Positions 13,171-21,302 of a DNA stretch of 64,000 nucleotides are shown here, piece after piece. The stretch covers positions 222,607 to 286,606 of the forward strand of contig VYBN01000033.1 of NCBI GenBank assembly GCA_009844425.1, in the 5' to 3' direction. A program made the position numbers and the translations under genes. Origin of the DNA: Gammaproteobacteria bacterium (lineage in GTDB: Bacteria > Pseudomonadota > Gammaproteobacteria > Steroidobacterales > Foliamicaceae). The notes beneath the pieces were generated by a model, which made no database searches, was not told where the DNA came from, and saw nothing but the letters and a program-made list of their open reading frames with translations. Position 1 is the stretch's first letter. Each line of letters begins with the position of its first letter.

Positions 13171-13274
13171 TTCTGCTGTCGCCCTTCCTTCCGGGAGTAT
13201 GTGAGCCATGGATGGCGGAACCAAGCCCCATGGATGGGTTCATGCGTCTCCCGGAAGGAAGGGCGACAGCAGAA
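13171..13274. repeat. Palindromic element, copy 1 (long stem with two GGA mini-hairpins)
   Basis: Perfect 27-base arms (13171-13197 and 13248-13274) enclose a 50-base loop. The loop contains two tiny hairpins, each with a GGA tetraloop: GCCA-TGGA-TGGC (13205-13216) and CCCA-TGGA-TGGG (13227-13238). A second copy with a near-identical loop but different outer stem sequence is at 55138-55245. Stem pairing is kept in both, so the structure rather than the sequence appears conserved. There is no T-run, so it is not a standard intrinsic terminator. Confidence 0.85.
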
Positions 13275-13298
13275 TGCGGGGGCGCAATAGACTGGGCC

Positions 13299-13304
13299 TA
13301 TAAT
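13299..13304 (+). promoter_or_regulatory. -10 element before the 13331 gene
   Basis: TATAAT in the gap between palindromic element copy 1 and the next gene, 26 bases before its ATG. No clear -35 hexamer is visible, so it is a candidate only. Confidence 0.4.
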
Positions 13305-13330
13305 CGGATGGCGGAGTGGGAGGGGTTCAT

Positions 13331-13717
13331 ATGACCGACAATCCCGGCTACACGGTCGATTTCATCAAGTCCGACACGGACCGGGCGACGTTCATGAAGG
13401 ATCCGGCGATGGATCATCTGATGGCGGCGCTGGTGTCGGTGAGCACGGAGATCTGGGCGCAGGCCCGGCGCGTGAAGATCATGGAGCGATTGCTGGAGGA
13501 CCACGGGAAGGTCACGCGCGAGATGATCGAGGGTTACATGCCGAGCGCGGAGGAGGAGGCGTCCTGGCGGGCCGAGCGCGACCGCTTCATCGAGCGGACT
13601 TTCGGCTCGCTCACGGCGGGGCATTCGTTCGAAGGCCAACCGACGAGGGGGTTCCATGACCGGCCGGGCGCCGAGGGTCCGACGAATCGCTCCGGCATGG
13701 GAGGTGACCAGTCATGA
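13331..13717 (+). CDS. Hypothetical protein coupled to a methyltransferase
   Basis: 128 residues from ATG 13331, with GGAGGGG at 13318-13324; five further in-frame codons upstream lack a better site. Sequence is soluble and helical (MAALVSVSTEIWAQARRVKIM, then LLEDHGKVTREMIEGYMPSAEEEASW), ending in a low-complexity Gly/Pro/Arg tail. I do not recognise a family. It overlaps the next gene by four bases (ATGA), so the two products are probably made together and may interact. Confidence 0.6.
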   Translation: MTDNPGYTVDFIKSDTDRATFMKDPAMDHLMAALVSVSTEIWAQARRVKIMERLLEDHGKVTREMIEGYMPSAEEEASWRAERDRFIERTFGSLTAGHSFEGQPTRGFHDRPGAEGPTNRSGMGGDQS

Positions 13718-14889
13718 TGAATCGACGCACGATATTGGGGTCCCTGGCCGCGGCCTTTTCGGCCACGGTAGCCACGCGCAAGGCGCGCGCATCCACGGCC
13801 ACCCCGTCTTCCTTGCCGTTCGACGTCGAGCCGCGCGGCACCGTGGGCATACAGGAGCGCATGCCGAGTCTCGACCTGGAGAGCCGGCACGAGTTCCTGA
13901 CCGGTTTCAGGGCCTGGGCGCAGGGACCGCTGGGCAGGGCCGCCGAGGAACGGGCCAATGCCATTTTCAAGGCGAAGGGCATTGATCCCGAGGGCGACGT
14001 TCCGCTGGAGCAGGTCCAGGCGGCCCTTGAGGGCGACCCGATCGTTGGCGCCAGCGTTCGCTACTGGATCACCGGTCAGCAGCATTGCTGGAAGCTGGTT
14101 GCCGACGAATTCCACGCCAACGCCGACGCCTACATGGCCGAGCTGGACGCCGCCGAAAAGGCGGGTCCGGGCTCGGTGACGCTGGATCCCGAATTCAAGG
14201 TCCCGGAATACGCTTCGCACGAGATCCACATTCAGCCGGGAGGCTACGTGGGCGATCCCTTCGCCGGCTACATTTATCACTACGGCACCAATCACTTCCG
14301 GATGGGCAACGAACAGGACCAGCGGCAGAAGCTGGTCGCCTCCACGGCGGAGCCGCCGGAAGATGGCCGGTTCAAGCGCATTCTCGACCTGGGCTGCGGT
14401 CCGGGCCGGCTGACCGTTGCGCTCAAGGACCGGTTCCCGGACGCGGAAGTCTGGGGCATTGACGTTTCCGGACCGATGGTCCGCTACGCGCACATGCGCG
14501 CGGCCGACCTCGGCAAGGAAGTGCACTTCGTTCAGGGCCTGGCGGAAGACACCGGTTTTCCGGACGGCCATTTCGACCTGGTGTATTCCTACATCCTGTT
14601 TCACGAAGTGCCTGCTTCCGTCACACGGGCGATCGTGAAGGAGGTGCACCGGATTACCCGCCCGGGCGGTGTGTTTCAGTCCGGCGATTTTCGGGCCGAT
14701 CAGCGTCCGCCCACCCCCTATCGCAGTTTCCGCCGCTGGTGGGACTACCGCTGGAACAACGAGGTCTGGCGCAACGAATTCCAGGACATGCATTTCGGCA
14801 ACGAAATCGCAAAAGCCGGGTTTACCGTGCGCAATTCCAAGCAGGACCTTGGGTTCCTAGGGGCCATACACGCCACGCGCAACGCCTGA
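13714..14889 (+). CDS. Tat-exported SAM-dependent methyltransferase, class I
   Basis: 391 residues. The N-terminus MNRRTILGSLAAAFSATVATRKARA is a twin-arginine signal with a hydrophobic core, which is unusual for a SAM-dependent enzyme because SAM is cytoplasmic. Residues 30-215 are unassigned. The Rossmann methyltransferase core follows: motif I ILDLGCGPGRLTVAL, acidic loop IDVSGPMVRYA, AEDTGFPDGHFDLVYSYILFHEV, and RITRPGGVF. The substrate is unknown. It overlaps the small gene before it and is followed by a TonB receptor after 53 bases. Confidence 0.75.
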   Translation: MMNRRTILGSLAAAFSATVATRKARASTATPSSLPFDVEPRGTVGIQERMPSLDLESRHEFLTGFRAWAQGPLGRAAEERANAIFKAKGIDPEGDVPLEQVQAALEGDPIVGASVRYWITGQQHCWKLVADEFHANADAYMAELDAAEKAGPGSVTLDPEFKVPEYASHEIHIQPGGYVGDPFAGYIYHYGTNHFRMGNEQDQRQKLVASTAEPPEDGRFKRILDLGCGPGRLTVALKDRFPDAEVWGIDVSGPMVRYAHMRAADLGKEVHFVQGLAEDTGFPDGHFDLVYSYILFHEVPASVTRAIVKEVHRITRPGGVFQSGDFRADQRPPTPYRSFRRWWDYRWNNEVWRNEFQDMHFGNEIAKAGFTVRNSKQDLGFLGAIHATRNA

Positions 14890-14942
14890 GCTCCAGCTCA
14901 CCCACCAACTTTTTCAATCCCATGAGAACGGGAGGACATCTC

Positions 14943-17339
14943 ATGACCAACCGCTGTAAAGCACTACCGATCTGCCTGGCCGTAGCCGCGGCAATCCTGT
15001 TCGGACCTGCACAGGTCAATATCGCGTTCGGGCAGGAGGTCCAGCTCGAGGAAATCGTCGTGACCGCGCGCAAGCGGGAGGAAGCGATTCAGGATATTCC
15101 GCTCGCCATTACCGCATTCACTTCAGACGAAATGCAGAAACGCAATATCCAGGAAATGCGCGACATCGCGCTGTTCACGCCCGGATTCAACTTCGAGGAT
15201 TTCGGCGGTACCGGCGGCACCATGCCGGTAATTCGCGGAACGACCCAGGTTGCCAGTTTCCGCAATACCGAGCAGAACGTGTCGTTCTTCTTCGACGGCG
15301 TCTACCTGCCGCGCAGCTACGTCACCGACCTTGGTTTCGTCAACATGGAGCGGATCGAAGTCGTGAAAGGCCCGCAGAGCGCGCGTTATGGCCGCAATGC
15401 GTTCATGGGAGCGGTCAACTACATTCCTCGCAAGCCGAGCGATGAGTGGCAGATTCAGGCCACCGGCCTTGGCGGCAATCATTCGCGCTACGACCTGGCG
15501 GGTACCGTTTCCGGGCCGATTGTTCCCGGCGTCATTTCGGTACTGCTGGGATTCGACAATTCGGAGTTCGACGGCTCGTGGGAAAACCCGCATCCGTATG
15601 CTGATATCGACTTCGATCAGGGAACCGACGACCGTCAGGGCGGGTATGACCGTGCGGTGACCACTGCGGCAGTGCGCTTTACGCCGAATGACGCCTTGAG
15701 TATCGACGTTGCCTATTACGACTATGACTATGACCGCGAGCACCGAGCCCAGAACTGGTTTGCCGAGCTGGAAGCAGAGAGCCACTATCTCAATTGCGGC
15801 CAGTGGAATCCGGATGTCAGGCCAGCCGGAACTCCGGGGTTTGGCGGCGGCGGACGGTGGTACCGGTTGTATTGCGGCGAACTCTTTGTTCGCAATGTTC
15901 CCACCGACCCGCGGGGATATGCCAGGCAACTCAACGCATCGTTCCTTCGGGCTTCGGTCAACTGGCGTATTAATGATGCAATTGAGGTGGAGTATGTGTT
16001 CGGTCAGATGGAAGCCGACAGCAAGACCTTTGGCTATAAGGACACCCTGCCGGGTTGCACTTTCGCGTCGCCGCTGCCCGGATGTGTCTTCGAGAGTGGG
16101 CCGATAGGCAACTTTGAAGTAGACTCGCATGAAATCCGTGTTTCCTGGGACGGTGGCGAACGCTTGCGCGTAGCTGGAGGGCTCTATTACACGGAGAACG
16201 AGGATTTCCGCACCTCGAATTTCTCCACGCTTCCGCCCCTGTCCGGCGTGCCGGCAGGCCCGGTGGATATCCTGGATCGCTCGGCGTTCATCATTTACGC
16301 CGTTCTTGCACGCACCCTGCGCACGGAAGAGTCAATTTCACCGTTCGTAGAGCTCAGTTATGCCTTCATGGATGGCCGCTCGCGTGTCGGGCTTGAGGCG
16401 CGCTACTCCGCAAGCGACAAGTTCGAGGGCGCCCTTGCGTCCGGCGGGACGGGCGGACTCGCCGAATTCTCGGGTTTGACGTTCGAGAACGAGTTCAAGT
16501 CGTTTACGCCGCGCGTAACCTGGGAGTACGACTTGAACCCCGACCGGCTGTTATTCGTATCGGCTGCTAGGGGTGTCAGGGCCGGCGGATTCAATCCCAG
16601 CGCTTTCCTGGAGGAGAACCGCACCTTCGATGAAGACCAGAACTGGACCTACGAAATAGGAAGCAAGAACACCTTCATGGACGGCCGGCTGCGACTGAAC
16701 GGATCGTTGTTCTGGATCGAATGGTCCGACGTGCAGATCACGGCGCAAGATCCCGGGAACCCCGCGATCCTTCCGCTAAACATCACCCGCAATCTAGGAG
16801 ACGTTCGGTCTACGGGTTTCGAACTGGAGGTCGCATACGCACTCACGGCCAATCTGACCATCAGCGGTTCCGCCTACTACGGCGATGCGAAGTACAAGGA
16901 CGGCACGCGTGACTTGAGGTGGGGCCGCACGCCCCTGGTGTGCGATGATGTCGTATGCGCGACCAACGGCGACATCGGCGGTAACCAGATGGAGCGTCAG
17001 TCAAAAGTCCAGACCACGATAGCGGCCGAGTGGCGCGATGAACTGGCGCTGGACTTCGCGCAGGAGTACTACCTGCGCTGGGACCTGGGCTACCAGTCCA
17101 AGCAATACGCCGAAGCCGTGAACCTGTCGTGGGCACCGGAGCGCACCATCGTCAACGCAAGCATCGGAATTGTCGGTGAATTGTATGAGGCGCAACTGTG
17201 GGCGCGCAATCTGTTCGACGAGCAGTACGTCTCCGGCATCCTGGTCGGCCAGCCCAATATCCAGTACAACGCCTACCTCGGCGAGCGCCGGACCTACGGC
17301 CTCAGGGTGATCGTAGACTTCGACGCCTTCGCGAACTGA
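14943..17339 (+). CDS. TonB-dependent outer-membrane receptor
   Basis: 798 residues from ATG 14943, preceded by GGGAGG (14930-14935). Signal peptide about 1-30 ending NIAFG. The TonB box and plug begin QLEEIVVTARKREEAIQDIP; plug motifs VIRGTTQ and FDGVYLPRS follow, then RIEVVKGPQSARYGRNAFMGAVNY. The 22-strand barrel ends with the typical LWARNLFDEQYVSG and YLGERRTYGLRVIVDF. The ligand is unknown; receptors with this plug opening include many in carbohydrate, siderophore and sterol/terpenoid uptake. Its C-terminal 65 residues are duplicated at 20012-20230. Confidence 0.93.
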   Translation: MTNRCKALPICLAVAAAILFGPAQVNIAFGQEVQLEEIVVTARKREEAIQDIPLAITAFTSDEMQKRNIQEMRDIALFTPGFNFEDFGGTGGTMPVIRGTTQVASFRNTEQNVSFFFDGVYLPRSYVTDLGFVNMERIEVVKGPQSARYGRNAFMGAVNYIPRKPSDEWQIQATGLGGNHSRYDLAGTVSGPIVPGVISVLLGFDNSEFDGSWENPHPYADIDFDQGTDDRQGGYDRAVTTAAVRFTPNDALSIDVAYYDYDYDREHRAQNWFAELEAESHYLNCGQWNPDVRPAGTPGFGGGGRWYRLYCGELFVRNVPTDPRGYARQLNASFLRASVNWRINDAIEVEYVFGQMEADSKTFGYKDTLPGCTFASPLPGCVFESGPIGNFEVDSHEIRVSWDGGERLRVAGGLYYTENEDFRTSNFSTLPPLSGVPAGPVDILDRSAFIIYAVLARTLRTEESISPFVELSYAFMDGRSRVGLEARYSASDKFEGALASGGTGGLAEFSGLTFENEFKSFTPRVTWEYDLNPDRLLFVSAARGVRAGGFNPSAFLEENRTFDEDQNWTYEIGSKNTFMDGRLRLNGSLFWIEWSDVQITAQDPGNPAILPLNITRNLGDVRSTGFELEVAYALTANLTISGSAYYGDAKYKDGTRDLRWGRTPLVCDDVVCATNGDIGGNQMERQSKVQTTIAAEWRDELALDFAQEYYLRWDLGYQSKQYAEAVNLSWAPERTIVNASIGIVGELYEAQLWARNLFDEQYVSGILVGQPNIQYNAYLGERRTYGLRVIVDFDAFAN

Positions 17340-17473
17340 TCACAGAGATAAGCCCTGGCTCGCTGGGGCCAGAGCGCTTTCCGGCCCGGAGCGGATCGAA
17401 CGTGAGGGCAGGGAGTTGGAGAAAAGCCCCCGGGTGTACGGCCTCGTTTTGTGCTCGGCAACACGGATTGGTC

Positions 17474-17746
17474 ATGCAAATGGTCGCATTTGACATTGAC
17501 GACACGCTTGCCAATTCGACCGAGTTCGATTCGCGGCTCTTAGTGGGTGCCGTGCGAAGCGTTTATGGAATCGAGGTGAATGACGACTGGTTCTCCTACC
17601 GCTCCGTGACCGACAGCGGCATCCTCGAAGAGATCATGTACAAGGCCGGCGTAAGGCCCGAACGCGTGCTGGTCCACGCGAGGGTCAGAAGAATATCTGC
17701 AGGCTTGGCCGCAGGCTACATCGGCGATCGGGGGGTGCCTTCCTGA
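17474..17746 (+). pseudogene. Truncated HAD hydrolase (copy 1)
   Basis: From ATG 17474 the product matches the intact HAD protein at 20290 for about 60 residues (FDIDDTLANSTEFDS against FDIDGTLVDSDEFDS; DDWFSYRSVTDSGILEEI against DDWSAYRNVTDGGILDEI), then similarity ends and a stop follows at 17746. The catalytic DxD (FDIDDT) survives, but the cap and motifs II to IV are missing. It sits behind an intact TonB receptor exactly as copy 2 sits behind a receptor remnant, so this is one side of a broken duplication. The following 267 bases (17747-18013) show no gene. Confidence 0.8.
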
Positions 17747-18013
17747 AGTCCTGGGCACCAGGGCCTTTCCCTGGGCGCAGCGAAGGCGAGTAATCGTCAA
17801 GGTCAAGCATACCGCCCGCGACCCCAACCCGTGCTATGGCGCAACCGAATGATTGCAAAGCGCAAGCTTGCGGCGCGGATCATGCGTCAACCCGCCCGCG
17901 CGCCAGGGGTACCGGCAGCGACGGGGTAGCAGCGCCTGCGCGGCCAATCACGCGTCAGTAGTAACGGAGGCCATGGTGGCGGCTGCGGAAACCGCCCGTA
18001 CGGTGGCCCATAT

Positions 18014-18952
18014 TCAATCGCCTATAGGCGGCCGCGGCTGCGGCAACGGATTCGGATGCGGGTTCTGAGGATAATCCGGACTATCAAACTCGTCTGGAAT
18101 CGCGCGCAAGGCTGCAATGAGGAATACGATCTTCTCCTCGAATATCTCGAAAATACGCTGGTCAGTAGTGTTTCCCTCCTTCTTGGCAGCTGCCTTCGCA
18201 TCCGTCCAAACCGACTCTATTCCACTCTCGGAAAGACCCACCTCCATTGCTTCCTTCTCCAATAAGACCGCCGTGACTTTGTTTTCTATGTTCATGGCTT
18301 TAGCCACCGTTTTCATTGCTTCTTCGAGGCTGTCCACGTCCGTGGGCCTTTCCAGATCGACCTTCAAAGCAAACTTAAACGCCTCGTTTCTTGTAACCTT
18401 CTCGAAGACACGGTATATCAAATTGGTGGTGATGCGTCCGATGACGTCGTCAAATGTGGAATCGTTGTCTGTAACGGATACGCCTTCGTACTTCCAGTAG
18501 CTGTCATCGCCTCCCATGTATATCGCTGTCATGGCATACACCAAACCATGCTCTACATCGTGTCTCTCCGGGCTTTGTGACAATGCGTGGAAGATTTCGT
18601 GTGCAGCAACGCGCTTGTAGTCATCTTGACCGGGGAGTGAATCATGCACTTTTATTCGCCTTTCTTCCTCAATCCAGTATCCATTAGCACCGGAAACAGG
18701 TCCCACAACAATGTCGATCCTAGTATTGCCCAAGCCTGTGACGTGTTGCGAGCTGATTCCCTGAACTTGGCTTATGACATCTTTAACGGTTTCATATGGG
18801 ACCTTGTATCGCTGTTCTTCGCACAAGGTTGCGTCCGTGCACACTCCCCTGTTAATCACAAGCGTGGCATATTTCTTGTCGCAAGCCTGCCGCCCACGTA
18901 CTCGCCTGTCGCCTTTGCACACCTTAGAACGTAGGCCCATTGCTCGAAGCAT
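18014..18952 (-). CDS. Putative zinc metalloprotease-like protein (HExxH)
   Basis: 312 residues if started at 18952. A zinc-protease-type motif AAHEIFHALSQ places HEIFH at residues 118-122; a third ligand is not obvious (Glu134 in DVEHG is one candidate). The rest is mainly helical and charged, ending in a Pro-rich tail (HPNPLPQPRPPIGD). It overlaps the end of the upstream propeptide-like gene by 29 bases in another frame and has no good ribosome-binding site. The two may therefore be a frameshifted single precursor (propeptide plus peptidase) or a coupled pair. Base composition is visibly less GC-rich than the neighbours, suggesting transfer. Confidence 0.55.
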   Translation of the reverse strand: MLRAMGLRSKVCKGDRRVRGRQACDKKYATLVINRGVCTDATLCEEQRYKVPYETVKDVISQVQGISSQHVTGLGNTRIDIVVGPVSGANGYWIEEERRIKVHDSLPGQDDYKRVAAHEIFHALSQSPERHDVEHGLVYAMTAIYMGGDDSYWKYEGVSVTDNDSTFDDVIGRITTNLIYRVFEKVTRNEAFKFALKVDLERPTDVDSLEEAMKTVAKAMNIENKVTAVLLEKEAMEVGLSESGIESVWTDAKAAAKKEGNTTDQRIFEIFEEKIVFLIAALRAIPDEFDSPDYPQNPHPNPLPQPRPPIGD

Positions 18953-19805
18953 AAGAAACTCCGCTTGTCACATCTGACACCTCACCCGTTTCCGGTGATA
19001 TCCATATCCGTGCGGCGGCACCTTCCACGGGGCCGTATATGGACACTCCGACACGCCAAAATCTGACCAGCTTATTTTCGGCGTCCAATTCATAGACCAG
19101 TACAGCCGGATAGACTTCGTAATCCCAAGGAATCTTCCCGCGCCACTCGGGGAGCACCGGAAGGGTTTTGGCGAAGTCGACCGCTGCCTCGCGCGCTATC
19201 GCTTCCGCTTCCGCGGACAGGACCACCATATTCGTCGGACTCAGTGCCTGGGTGTCGAGAATCTGCCCGCGCATCCACGTTACAGCACCGCTTGAGGAAA
19301 AGAATACCTTGCCTCGTTTTCCCGCAGGCTGTCCATCTATGAGTTGTACAAAGGTAACCTCGTGCCCCCAGTTTTCATTCTCGCCAGCCGAAACAATCTC
19401 TATTTCTAGCGATTCATCCGCGCCGGTCAGTTCCTTATGCTCTTTCAGCAGGGCAATGACGCTGTAAGGGTTGCGGTCCTGTAAGACCGAATCTACATCC
19501 ACATAGCCAATCTCTCCGTGGGTCATAGAGAACATCGTTAGATCGCCTTTTATTTCGCTCTCCCTTTCCAGCTGCCGCCGATTCGCTGTCGGGGTTGCGC
19601 TGGCACTGCGTTCCGGCGCTGCCATCACGACGGAGGTGGGCCCATCGCCGCCCGGCGGCTCCGCCAAAGGCAAGCTGCTGGAATCCTCCCACTCTGGCGC
19701 TTGCGCGGTTTCGGATGGAGCATCAGGCCCGTCTGCTAGGAACACGTATGCCATCACAGCCAGCGCCGCTGTCAGCGGAATCAAAAGTAAAGCAAACTTC
19801 TTCAT
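18924..19805 (-). CDS. Secreted propeptide-like protein (FTP/PepSY-like)
   Basis: 293 residues from the ATG at 19805, chosen because GAGGAG lies eight bases upstream; an ATG at 19829 adds eight residues. An N-terminal membrane segment (KKFALLLIPLTAALAVMAYVFLA) acts as a signal or anchor, followed by a disordered Pro/Ser/Glu region. Residues about 90-290 have the pattern of a thermolysin-type propeptide: GHEVTFVQLIDGQPAGKRGKVFF, AEAIAREAAVDFAK, and VYELDAENKLVRFWRVGVSI followed by ARIWISPETGEVSDV. Such propeptides chaperone and inhibit a metalloprotease; the next gene carries an HExxH motif. The assignment is from pattern only. Confidence 0.55.
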   Translation of the reverse strand: MKKFALLLIPLTAALAVMAYVFLADGPDAPSETAQAPEWEDSSSLPLAEPPGGDGPTSVVMAAPERSASATPTANRRQLERESEIKGDLTMFSMTHGEIGYVDVDSVLQDRNPYSVIALLKEHKELTGADESLEIEIVSAGENENWGHEVTFVQLIDGQPAGKRGKVFFSSSGAVTWMRGQILDTQALSPTNMVVLSAEAEAIAREAAVDFAKTLPVLPEWRGKIPWDYEVYPAVLVYELDAENKLVRFWRVGVSIYGPVEGAAARIWISPETGEVSDVTSGVSYASSNGPTF

Positions 19806-20011
19806 AGTCTTCTCCTCGTAACTACTCACCCCCGTATCCGTGATTCAGCGGGGTGGTTTGTGTCGGTTGATCGATTATTATGGCGGCCTTGCCGTTGAGT
19901 GCGATCTGGATGGTGGTGAGGAGATTATAGGCCTGTTGTGCTATGGAACTGCAGGTAGCTGGCGACGCGTTCGCGCTATCCGTCGGGGCGCACGGAGCTT
20001 GAGGACGATCT

Positions 20012-20230
20012 TTCCTGGCCTGGGTGCCGGAGCGCAACATTGCGAAGGCCAGCATCGGCGTTATCGGGCGCTGGTACGAGGCGCGGCTCTGGGCCCGCAA
20101 CCTGTTCGACGAACTCTACGTGTCCGGAGCGCCCGTGGGCGTGCCGAACAGGCAGTACAACGCCTACCTGGGCGAGCGCCGCACGTTCGGCCTGACGTTT
20201 GTCGTGAACTTCGACAACTTCACGGACTGA
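20012..20230 (+). pseudogene. C-terminal remnant of a TonB-dependent receptor (copy 2)
   Basis: A stretch of about 70 codons reads VPERNIAKASIGVIG, then YEARLWARNLFDELYVSG and RQYNAYLGERRTFGLTF to a stop at 20230, colinear with the last strands of the intact receptor at 14943-17339. Nothing upstream of about 20012 resembles a receptor, and a segment like this cannot form a barrel. The intact HAD gene follows after 59 bases, the same order as in copy 1. Confidence 0.85.
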
Positions 20231-20289
20231 ACGGAGCGCCTTTTTCCGTCGGCCCGCCGTTCCCCGCGAGTTCGGGTGCGGCGGGCTGA

Positions 20290-20964
20290 ATGAGAACTGC
20301 GACCGGCATACATCTGATCCTGTTTGACATTGACGGGACGCTGGTTGATTCAGATGAGTTCGACTCGGAGCTCTATGTCGCGGCCGTCAGAAAGGTTCTG
20401 GGGATAGAGATCGGCGACGACTGGTCCGCGTACCGCAACGTGACCGACGGCGGGATCCTGGATGAAATCATCGACAACGCGGGGCTGACGGACGGTCGGC
20501 CTGGCGTTCATTCAGAAGTCAAGGCTGTTTTTGCCGGCATGGTTTCGGAATACCTGGAAGAACGGGGAGGCCGCTTGCCCGAAATCGAAGGCGCCGGGAC
20601 TTTCCTGGCCGAACTCGAGTCACTTCCGGAAGTCTCGGTGGCGCTGGCCACCGGCGGCTGGGAGGAGACGGCGCGGATGAAGCTTCGCGCCGCCGGTCTG
20701 GATCGCTACTCCCTCCCCCTCGCCTCGGGTTCGGACGCCCTCACCCGCGTCGAAATCATGCAGATCGCCGAGAACCGCGCGCTTGGCGGCCAAACGGCGA
20801 GACGCAGAACCTACTTCGGCGACGGAATCTGGGACAAACAGGCCAGCGAGCAACTGGGCTACGATTTCATCGCCATCGGCGACAAGGTCCAGCACCACGC
20901 CCGATATCCCAACTTCCGGTACAAGCGGACGATCCTCGCTCACCTGCTACCGGGTGCGGACTGA
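20290..20964 (+). CDS. HAD-superfamily hydrolase (intact copy)
   Basis: 224 residues. Phosphatase-type HAD fold: motif I FDIDGTLVDS with nucleophile and acid/base Asp, a helical cap, motif II near ALATGGWEETARMKL, and the terminal acidic motif YFGDGIWDKQASEQLGYDFIAIG. It should hydrolyse a phosphate ester or a phosphonate; the substrate is unknown. Located behind a receptor remnant, so it was probably co-inherited with that receptor; a truncated twin lies at 17474. Confidence 0.88.
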   Translation: MRTATGIHLILFDIDGTLVDSDEFDSELYVAAVRKVLGIEIGDDWSAYRNVTDGGILDEIIDNAGLTDGRPGVHSEVKAVFAGMVSEYLEERGGRLPEIEGAGTFLAELESLPEVSVALATGGWEETARMKLRAAGLDRYSLPLASGSDALTRVEIMQIAENRALGGQTARRRTYFGDGIWDKQASEQLGYDFIAIGDKVQHHARYPNFRYKRTILAHLLPGAD

Positions 20965-20987
20965 GCGGCATGTACGAAGCAATCAGC

Positions 20988-21188
20988 TCAGGCGCTCGAT
21001 TCCGGGGCAGGAATCGAAGCCACGATCCAGTGCTTCAGATAGTCTTGCTCGATCTCATCCAGCATGGCCTCAATATCCGCGGTAGGAAACTGGTGAATGC
21101 AGGCTCGGGCTAACGCCCGAAGCTTGGTGTCCACGGGGCGGTTGGATTTCGATTTCTCCGCGTACACGTATAGATTCCGAGTTGTCAT
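20988..21188 (-). CDS. Small hypothetical protein beside RES-Xre
   Basis: 66 residues from the ATG at 21188; an alternative TTG start at 21251 would overlap the putative operator. The sequence MTTRNLYVYAEKSKSNRPVD leads to a helical part with DIEAMLDEIEQDYLKHWI. I do not recognise a family. It is transcribed away from the Xre antitoxin gene, so both could be controlled by the repeats at 21244-21280. It may not be a real gene. Confidence 0.35.
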   Translation of the reverse strand: MTTRNLYVYAEKSKSNRPVDTKLRALARACIHQFPTADIEAMLDEIEQDYLKHWIVASIPAPESSA

Positions 21189-21243
21189 CACGCGCAATTC
21201 TGCCAGACTTGGTGGAGTGCACGCAGGGCGGCTGGCGAACTGA

Positions 21244-21280
21244 ATCGTCAATTGATCGTGATATGATCGTCATTTGATCG
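21244..21280. promoter_or_regulatory. Paired 15-bp operator-like repeats before the antitoxin gene
   Basis: ATCGTCAATTGATCG at 21244-21258 and ATCGTCATTTGATCG at 21266-21280 differ at one base and start 22 bases apart, two helical turns. The first encloses the palindrome TCAATTGA. They lie 23 bases before the antitoxin ATG, the right place for autoregulation by an Xre-type antitoxin. Function is inferred. Confidence 0.55.
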
Positions 21281-21302
21281 GAAGCGTCAGAGGAAGAGTT
21301 GG

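Noticed and set aside
12695-13300. Genomic-island attachment site at the tRNA-Arg
   Set aside because: No integrase gene and no second copy of the tRNA 3' end was seen in the window.
17198-17473. Longer start of the truncated HAD frame
   Set aside because: That portion overlaps the end of the TonB receptor gene and intergenic DNA and has no HAD similarity; similarity begins at the ATG at 17474.
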